Positions 57,289-64,000 of a DNA stretch of 64,000 nucleotides are shown here, piece by piece. The position numbers and the translations under genes were made by a program. Position 1 is the first letter of the stretch. The number at the start of each line of letters is the position of its first letter. A model generated the notes under the pieces. It was not told the DNA's origin. It was given only the letters and a program-made list of their open reading frames with translations, and did no database searches. Source of the DNA: Coix lacryma-jobi var. lacryma-jobi (lineage: Eukaryota > Streptophyta > Magnoliopsida > Poales > Poaceae); the NCBI GenBank assembly GCA_009763385.1, contig CM019826.1:95154848-95218847 (forward strand). Reading direction: 5' to 3'.

Positions 57289-59889
57289 ATGACTGGATTT
57301 GATCGACCAAAAAACTACGTTGACAATCCTGAAGTTTTTATCCGAAAAGCCAAATCCAATGCCAAGCTCAGGAAACCACCAACCATGTTGACCGAAGACA
57401 CTCAGTCAAGAAGCTCAACACCAGTGTTAGAAGACATGGCTGATAAGACTCTCCGTGATTTCTCTGCGCCAACCACTGCCAACATCAGGACTGGACCAAC
57501 AGTCAATATAGGGACCGAGGGATTCAAACTCAAGCCATCTCTGATCAACATGGTGCAAGCCAGCCAGTTTTGTGGGAAAGCACATGAAGATGCAAGTGCC
57601 CATCTCCAACACTTCCTGGAGATATGCAGCACCTTCACTATCAAAGGAGTCACTAAGGACGCCATCTACCTCCGCTTATTCCCATTCTCACTTTTGGGAA
57701 GAGCGAAGCAATGGTTCTACTCCAACAAAGACAAAAACACTTCATGGGAGATCTGCTCCACTACTTTCCTAGCAAAGTTCTTCCCCGTAGGCAAGACGAA
57801 TGCCCTACGAGCGAAGATCTCAACTTTTTAGCAACGGTATGATGAATCTGTCCCTGAGGCATGGGAACGCTTTCAATACAACATATCAGAATGCCCACAC
57901 CACGGGATGGAGAATTGGTTACTTCTGCAGACATTCTACCATGAGCTCACTTCGAGTGCCCGTGACAATATTGATGCAGCTGCTGGAGGATCGTTCTTGT
58001 CACTCACTATCAAAGAGGCAATTGCTCTCGTTGAGAAGATAGCTTCCAACCAAGGATGGAACGAAGAATGCACTCAACCAAAGAAGAGAGGATGAATGCA
58101 TCAACTCAAGGAGGTAGACATGCTATCTGCTCAAATAGACCTACTGATAAAGAAGCTCGACGAATGACACCAAGAGAAGAAGGAAGTCATGCACATCCAC
58201 GATTCTCGCATGACTTGTGAAGAGTGTGGAGGCACTAGCCACATGGGAAGTAACTGTCCTGAAGTCCAAGAGGATGTGAACTACATCATCATCATCAACA
58301 ACAACAACAACTATCGTCCTCAACAGAATCAAGGATGGAATCAGCAATAGAGGCCCAACTACCAAGGTAATCACTCAGGTAACTACCAAGGTAACAACTT
58401 CAACCAACCGCCTTTAAGAGAAATGATTGTTAATCAAAATAAAGTTATTGATAATATGTCTAGAAAGATAGCTTCCAATGATAAAATACTTGAAACCATT
58501 AATAATAGAACGGAAAGCTTTACTTCTACTATTAAAAATCAGCTTAGCTTTAATAAGATGATAAAATCACAAATTTCTCAGCTAGCCGCTTCTGTACCTG
58601 TGACCGAAAAAGGTAAGATTCTGGGAAGTCCGTAAGAATTAGAAACTGCAAATCTTGTAGACATTTTCAATGCAGGAGATTACTTCACAGCTCCGCCAAG
58701 GCCAAATTACAGAGGATGGGGAGATGAGAATCTACCTGAGAAGAAAGGAGATCCAGGGAGACCTGTCATCCCGATCACCATCGGACCCCATACCTTTGAC
58801 GAAGCCATCTGTGATCTTGGAGCAAGTGTCAACATTATGCCTAAGGTAATTTATGAGAAAATTCATGGTCAACCTTTATTGTACACAACCATGTGTTTGC
58901 AGCTTGCACATCAAACACTTTGCTACCCCAAGGGAATCCTTGAAGATGTTCATGTACAAGTTGGACAATCACCTGTCCTAGTAGATTTTGTGATAGTGGA
59001 AACTGGAGGAGATGAAAGAGCACCCATCATTTTGGGAAGACCATTCCTAAGTACAACCAAAGCCATCATCTATACCGAAAGTGCCAAGATTTGCTTCACG
59101 ATCAATAATAGGAAGGAGAGGTTCAGTTTCAAGAATCGCACACTCAAGACTCGTGTACACCCATAGACGCCATATGAGTACGAGTATGCACCTGCTACCC
59201 CAAAGAAGAAGAAAAACAATAGAAGGAGGAGGAACAAGACAAAGCCACAAGAGCAAGAACCAGTATGGATGGTCAACACTGTTGAGCCACCAAAAGATAG
59301 CACTCAACCTCCACTACGCCTTGAGAAGTTGTACGATCCAGGAGTACCTACCATTGACTGCATGATGAAGGAGAGTACCTTCTACAACACATTCTGCGAC
59401 ATCGGCTCAAGTGTCAACATCATGTCTATGGTAACCTATAAACATTTATTTCCTGATGCACCACTGGAACCAACCTACTTGCAGATAAAGCTAGCAGACC
59501 AAACATTCCGATTTTCGGAAGATATGGTGGAAGACGTCGTAGTCAGAATTAGAGGTCATGAAGTCCTCACAGACTTCTTGGTTCTCGATATGGGAGAAGA
59601 CGATGATGTCCACCTCATCCTAGGAAGACTGTTCCTGTACATTACGAGTGCAATCATCTACATGAAGCAAGGGGAGATCCATTTTCACTTTCCTGCAGAG
59701 AAGGTACGATGCTACTTCATCAACTACATACCTAACGAAGAACCCAAGAAGAGTAGAAGTGAAAGACGCTGCTATCAACGCCAAAGAAGACAAGCCATCA
59801 AGAATGGAGAGGTCAATCACAAAGAAGAATCTAGTGACACTATCCCATATCCCAGAGGAGAAAGAAGAAGAGACACCTCAAGACAGTGA
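57289..59889 (+). pseudogene. gag-pro: Athila gag with two tandem protease domains
   Basis: A single frame (about 867 codons) runs through with roughly six nonsense codons (57829, 58093, 58165, 58348, 58633, 59164) and no frameshift. Gag: capsid-like domain (FKLKPSLINMV, RLFPFSLLGRAKQWFY), then knuckle CEECGGTSHMGSNC at about 58219-58260, then an N/Q-rich and amphipathic stretch. Protease 1: CDLGASVNIM with D at 58813, and IILGRPFL about 71 residues on. Protease 2: CDIGSSVNIM with D at 59398, and LILGRLFL again about 71 residues on. Both have the retropepsin order of active-site loop, flap region and ILGR motif. A lysine/glutamate-rich tail follows. No reverse transcriptase follows before the SIRE insertion at 60491. 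Confidence 0.85.
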
Positions 59890-60490
59890 ACAGCAGGAAG
59901 TAAAGACTCAGACCAAGAAAGTATGGAAGAAAAAGATAGCTCCTAAAGAGGAACAACCAGAAACAACTTTTCAAACGTCTAACACATCTGAACCAAGGGA
60001 ATGTCCGGTTCGTCGGACCTAAATATCCGAACCTTCGCCAAAAGGTAAAATCGGTAGTTATCCTCATATTTACTTTTCTGCATATTTAGCACATTTAATT
60101 CTTAGTCATTTACTGCATCATCATATTTAATTACTGCATCATCATACTTTATCCATAAGCATTTTAATTTCTGCATTGCATTAGAAAAGAAAATAAAAAT
60201 AATCATATTGCATTATCGCATTGCATTTAAAAATAAAAACTCTGTAAGCCCCATGTGAATATTTAACTGTTTACTATGGAGGCACAAAAAAATGTTTCTT
60301 ACTTTTTTTTCATCTACATATAAAAATAAAAATCCAAAAATATATATTAAACTCTTGTTGAATCATGCTTGCTTAAACATCTATAAGGCTCGAGAATATA
60401 AATGGTTTTACCAATAACGCTTAATCAATTCCACGAGCTTTGTTGTCTATTCAAGTTTAGCAGGAATCAACAAGAAGGCCAGATAACTTC
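59890..60490 (+). other. post-protease non-coding region of the second Athila element
   Basis: After the basic tail, a CCTTCGCCAAAAGGTAAAATCGG block matches CCCTCGCCGAAAGGTAACTCGG at about 20531 of int2. AT-rich DNA with CATTTAATT and GCATTGCATT repeats follows. Nothing coding is seen where reverse transcriptase would be expected. Element F interrupts at 60491. Confidence 0.6.
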
Positions 60491-60616
60491 TGAAGGACCG
60501 GATTAGCGACCCGAGGGGGGTGAATGGGAGCCTCAAATTCAACTCGTGAATAGTATGGCCCTTGTCCCAGAAAGTCACCCAAAGGCAAAGACTCGGAAAC
60601 GACCGGAGAGTTCACG

Positions 60617-60630
60617 ACCTACGAGTAGGT
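60617..60630. repeat. U5 palindrome of LTR F
   Basis: ACCTAC-GA-GTAGGT sits at the place homologous to the 16 bp palindrome of LTR B (7477-7492) with different arms. Confidence 0.65.
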
Positions 60631-60730
60631 GGATACCCTAGGAGATGTCCTAGTGGTACAGCGGAACCTCCGGAGAAACCCCAAAAGCAGCTTCCACAAC
60701 CTCGGAGCAAAACTGCAAAGACTGCAGGTT

Positions 60731-60995
60731 CGCGGACTGTCCGGGGTCAGGATCCCAGACTGTCCACCCAACGCCGGACTGTCCGACACTGGAAGTCCGG
60801 ACTGTCCGCCGGCAAAAGACGAGAAACAGGACTGTTCTGCAGGTCTGTTGGAATGGTCCTGGACTGTCCGCGGGCTTGTACCGCGGACTGTCCGCCGTTC
60901 ACTCAATAGTGAGCAGTCAGGGGTCTGCTCCTGACTGAACCTGAAGAAACCCGATCCGCGGACTGTCCGCCGTCAGGGGCGCGGACTGTCCGCCA
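60731..60995. repeat. GCGGAC-T-GTCCGC motif array in U5 of LTR F
   Basis: About ten full or half copies of a 13 bp dyad occur, perfect at 60958-60970 and 60981-60993. It lies on the transcribed side of the TATA box. LTR B has GTCCGGTCA motifs at the equivalent place. Confidence 0.8.
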
Positions 60996-61849
60996 CCACC
61001 CAGAAAACACAATCTTGCTCGGGCTCAAGAACAACTCCAAATCGATCTCAACCAAATCGAGAGGAACTTCGATCAGACTCCTCCCAGATGATCCTCTATG
61101 TATTGGGGTGCTAATCCTAGGAAATCATAGCACCAAACCAAGTCAATCAAGAGAAATTCGTGGATCACTGAGAAAGGGGAAAGAACGAAGAACAAACACG
61201 AAATCAACCTGATCTATGGATTCGTGAGGTTAGAAGAGAATCCCTTCGGTAGAAAGAAGGGTCTCACAACCAAGAACGAATTGATTCAAGTGGAATCGAA
61301 AATCATCTCGCGGAGAGGAAGAACGAAGCAAATCTCCGGGAGATGAAAAACCAAAACGTGAAGAACACAAGACACGATTTGATTTCAGCCGAAATTCCTC
61401 CACACGAGGAGACAACGAGAATACGGTCTCGTTTCCTCAAAAGATCCAAATACACAGAGGTATGATTCCCGTCTCTGCGAATCGCTTGCAGCGAGGTATG
61501 ATTAGAACCTAAGCGAGGGCTAGAGAGAGAGAGCTCAGGAACAAATGACTGCAAGGATAGGGAGAGAGGAGGGGTGCCTCTCTTATTTATAGCCTAAAAC
61601 AATAATCCCCTTACTACCCCAAGATACATGAGCGAAACGGCCAACCCTATGGGTATCCCGATTCAACTCTGCTGATAGTTGATCTGACGGCCACGCGCCT
61701 TCCTCATCCTTAGCTTCGCCTCGATGCAAGCCTCAGGATGCCGCCACGTGCCGCCCAGTCGACCACCGCACCTACCTCGTGGATAGCCTCGCCTCCGCGC
61801 CAGCCTCTGCACGCCGCCACGCGTCGACAGTCCTTTTTGCGGACCTCCC

Positions 61850-62095
61850 CCCGGTTTTGAGGCCGAAACCGGGAAACCTAGGCCTTCCCCCAGTTTTGAG
61901 GCCGAAACCGGGAAACCTGTCCTCAGGTTGAGTTTTGTGGCCCAAACTCAGAAACCCGCGTGCCCAGGTTTTGAGGCCCAAACTTGGAAACCGTCCACGC
62001 CGAGTTTTGAGGCCCAAACTCGGAAACCGTCCACCCCGAGTTTTGAGGCCCAAACTCGAAAACCGTCGAGGGTAGCTTTTCGAGGCTCAGCTACC
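61850..62095. repeat. tandem hairpin units with covarying arms in U3 of LTR F
   Basis: Seven units of about 36 bp. Arms: CCCGGTTT/AAACCGGG (61850-61857, 61866-61873), TGAGTTT/AAACTCA (61929-61950), CCGAGTTT/AAACTCGG (62000-62023), CGAGTTT/AAACTCG, CCAGGTTT/AAACTTGG (one wobble) and GGTAGCT/AGCTACC (62071-62095). One unit (about 61890) has a single mismatch. The loop is TGAGGCC-like in most units and GGAAACC follows most units. Confidence 0.85.
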
Positions 62096-62481
62096 GAACC
62101 CGTGCCGTAGACGGGATGTGGTTCGCACACCCCGAGTTCCAGCACCGATGCCGGAGCATGTCCTGCCTCCACGCTGGGCATCCTCCCGACTCGACCGATG
62201 CACCACACATCCCCATGTACTCTTGCTTGTCAACGCCACGTGCCAGCTACCACAGCTGATCCTCAGGTCTCCTGGTCCGTCGGTCCAAGTTCCACGTCCG
62301 CCCTTCACCGCTCCCGGTCCATCGGCACGGCACGTCCCCACTTGACCTTCACCTCACCTTCGATCACTGCCCGAGCTCCGCACCTGCACATCAACACAGC
62401 CAAGAGACATGTTGCTCGTTGATCGATCACTCATCACTCAGGAAGGGAACCACAGGGGCACATATCAACCTTGTGTTCTCA

Positions 62482-64000
62482 ATCTCCCCCTTGATGAGTG
62501 CATCGTCAACTCATAGTATCCGTAACCAGAATAGAAGAAAGCAGAATTAGATAGAAGGAGAGAAACTCACTCGAAATGTCCAAAAGCCAGAGAAAAGGCC
62601 AAAGAAGAACAATTCGAGATAAGCGAAGCTTGGTCCCCAAAGACATGGGCAACGGTTCAACACAACCAAGCAAAAGATCGGAGCAACAACTCATCAAGAA
62701 GCAAAACTCGATCAAAATCAGAGCACAAAACTTGGTTCCCAAAGACATGGGCAACGGCTCGACGCAACCAAGTCAGAAGCAAGCTAGTCCTCAAGAAGAG
62801 GCAGAAGGGGCTCAACACCACTAGCTGAAAGCTCAAACACCAAATGAAGACTGCGTAAGAAGCAGCTACTGCTAGTCCCTCAAGATAGAGGCACAGAGGC
62901 TCAACACAACCAGCAGTAAGCCCGATAACAATCAAGAATCACTAAACCAAGATGAAAACAGCTAGTCCCTCAAGACAGAGGCACAGAAGCTCGACGCAAC
63001 TAGCTGAAAGGATCGATATCAACCAAAACCAACTCGGAACAGGCAGAAATACTCCCCCTCACTTAAAGAACTCCCCCTCAACAAGTGAAGCATAAATTGC
63101 AAATTGTCACCACAACAGGACATTCTCCCCCAATTCTCCCCCTTGGGGGCAATTTGCAATCAAAAAGAGAAGGAAAAGAGCTCAAGTAAGTCAAACGGAG
63201 CTAGGTCATGCCTATCGGAGTCAAGCACATGCACATGAGTCAAAAATGCATGTTAGCAGCTTCAGGTATACACTCAAAAGAGTGAAAGAATGCTCTAATG
63301 AGTGCTGATCCGACTACATAGCAACATACACAAGTGCTAGCAAAGGCTCAAACTGATCACCAAATACGGAATATGAACGCATAAGCCAAGTGAGCAGTTT
63401 TAAGCCATTTAGAAAGGAGTTTCACCATCAAATTAGCACTAAGCATGTATAGACAGGAAGTCAAACAAGTGCTAAACATGTATGTAAGGTGAACTACCCC
63501 TAGCAAGGTTCAACCATCATGCTATAGAGTGAAACATAAACTCGTGTTTTTAGATTTTATCGGAGATATTTGCAGCGGTTTTTACACAAGTTCAAATTCA
63601 GCATGTGATTGCGAGAGGTTGAAAGCTTGTCATTGCCTAACTTTCCAACCGTGCTAAGCCTATGCATATGCAATCAGGAGCTTAAAGCATCGGTTTCGGT
63701 CTTACACTACACGGCTCAAGTTTAACTCAAAGTGCTATGAGAAACAGTCTCGATACCGTGATGTGCTGACAAAGCAATCCCATCTCGATCTTGTCAATTC
63801 ACTAAAACTTGGTTCATTTTAAGCAGAATATGGACAATCCAAGCAAGTGAATGACTCAGAACTAGAGACATAGCAACCTAGCATATATGCAATAGCTCAA
63901 GGGACCTCAACACATCCTACACATGCTAGTTGCCAATCTCAATGGTAAACATGTATCAAGTTTTAAGTTCATTAGACATGTTCAGCGTTCTGAAAGAAAT
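62482..64000 (-). mobile_element. 3' interior of SIRE-type element F (runs off window)
   Basis: On the minus strand this is the region between pol and the 3' LTR. No reading frame is recognised. It has degenerate repeats of about 50-100 bp at 62625-63010 (CAAAGACATGGGCAACGG twice; CTCAAGA-AGAGGCACAGA-GCTC several times). C-rich tracts (purine on the minus strand) occur at 62484-62492, 63053, 63072 and 63124-63143. The last adjoins GGGGG to form a small inverted repeat. Confidence 0.65.
63096..63160. repeat. stem-loop around polypurine-like tracts
   Basis: ATTGCAAATTG (63096-63106) and CAATTTGCAAT (63150-63160) are exact inverse complements. The 43 bp between them hold two CTCCCCC tracts and a CCCCC/GGGGG pair. 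This could present a second polypurine tract in a structured context. Confidence 0.6.

Larger units (their letters stand above)
60491..62481 (-). mobile_element. 3' LTR of SIRE-type Copia element F
   Basis: It runs TGAAGGACCGGATTAGCG to GTGTTCTCA (1991 bp). On the minus strand it is preceded by polypurine tract CAAGGGGGAGAT (62493-62482), so this is the 3' LTR and the element body lies to the right. The backbone matches LTR B. The minus-strand TATA box (CTATAAATAA) is at 61583-61592. A target duplication cannot be tested because the other end is outside the window. Confidence 0.85.

Noticed and set aside
1..64000. Bacterial-type features (CRISPR arrays, operons, riboswitches)
   Set aside because: The regularly recurring palindromes in LTRs could suggest CRISPR-like repeats, but spacing is irregular, spacers are homologous between copies and all surrounding features are plant transposons.

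Overview
The window looks like intergenic heterochromatin from a grass, most likely a panicoid (a Sorghum, Miscanthus or Saccharum relative). The evidence is the set of elements: SIRE/Maximus-type Copia LTRs, Athila and Tat-type Gypsy elements, a large LARD-like element, CACTA elements, a Helitron and Stowaway MITEs. The species is an inference. I see no intact host gene, tRNA, rRNA or CRISPR array. Nearly every long reading frame is either a decayed retrotransposon gene or a shadow in GC-rich DNA.

Layout. 277-4078 is a non-autonomous CACTA element (TSD TAA) carrying a 2.5 kb Copia solo LTR (330-2805, TSD GGCGG). About 4345-5515 is a plus-strand SIRE-type LTR fragment (E). 5516-9170 is a minus-strand SIRE-type Copia remnant (B: broken gag plus 5' LTR). 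9171-9909 and 54101-54950 are the two halves of another minus-strand Copia LTR (A). A was split by element D (9910-54095, TSD ATAAA), a LARD-like Gypsy derivative with LTRs of at least 5.2 kb around a non-coding 3.0 kb interior. D's left LTR holds a Tat-type element C (about 10111-30703) and a 6.8 kb Helitron (33960-40798). C is itself split by a tandem Athila array (10177-25153, LTR-int-LTR-int-LTR, TSD GACGT/GATGT). A Stowaway MITE (11876-12134) sits in the first Athila LTR. D's right LTR holds a 3.1 kb CACTA element (49870-52944, TSD TTG). To the right lie a different Athila element (55129-60490) and the 3' LTR and 3' interior of another minus-strand SIRE element F (60491-64000), which runs off the window.

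Coding content is limited to decayed gag, protease and env-like genes. Both Athila types carry gag-protease, but no reverse transcriptase or integrase follows where it would be expected. The 55-60 kb copy has two retropepsin-like domains in tandem in one frame.

Main novelty candidate. Several unrelated LTRs (Copia solo LTR, A, B, E, F; Gypsy Athila array) carry clusters of short dyad-symmetric GC-rich motifs. Each family has its own motif, usually upstream of the TATA box. In B and F the arms of tandem hairpin units change together, so the symmetry is kept while the sequence changes. In the Athila array the same palindrome lies upstream of the LTR TATA box and upstream of a second, internal TATA box before the env-like gene.
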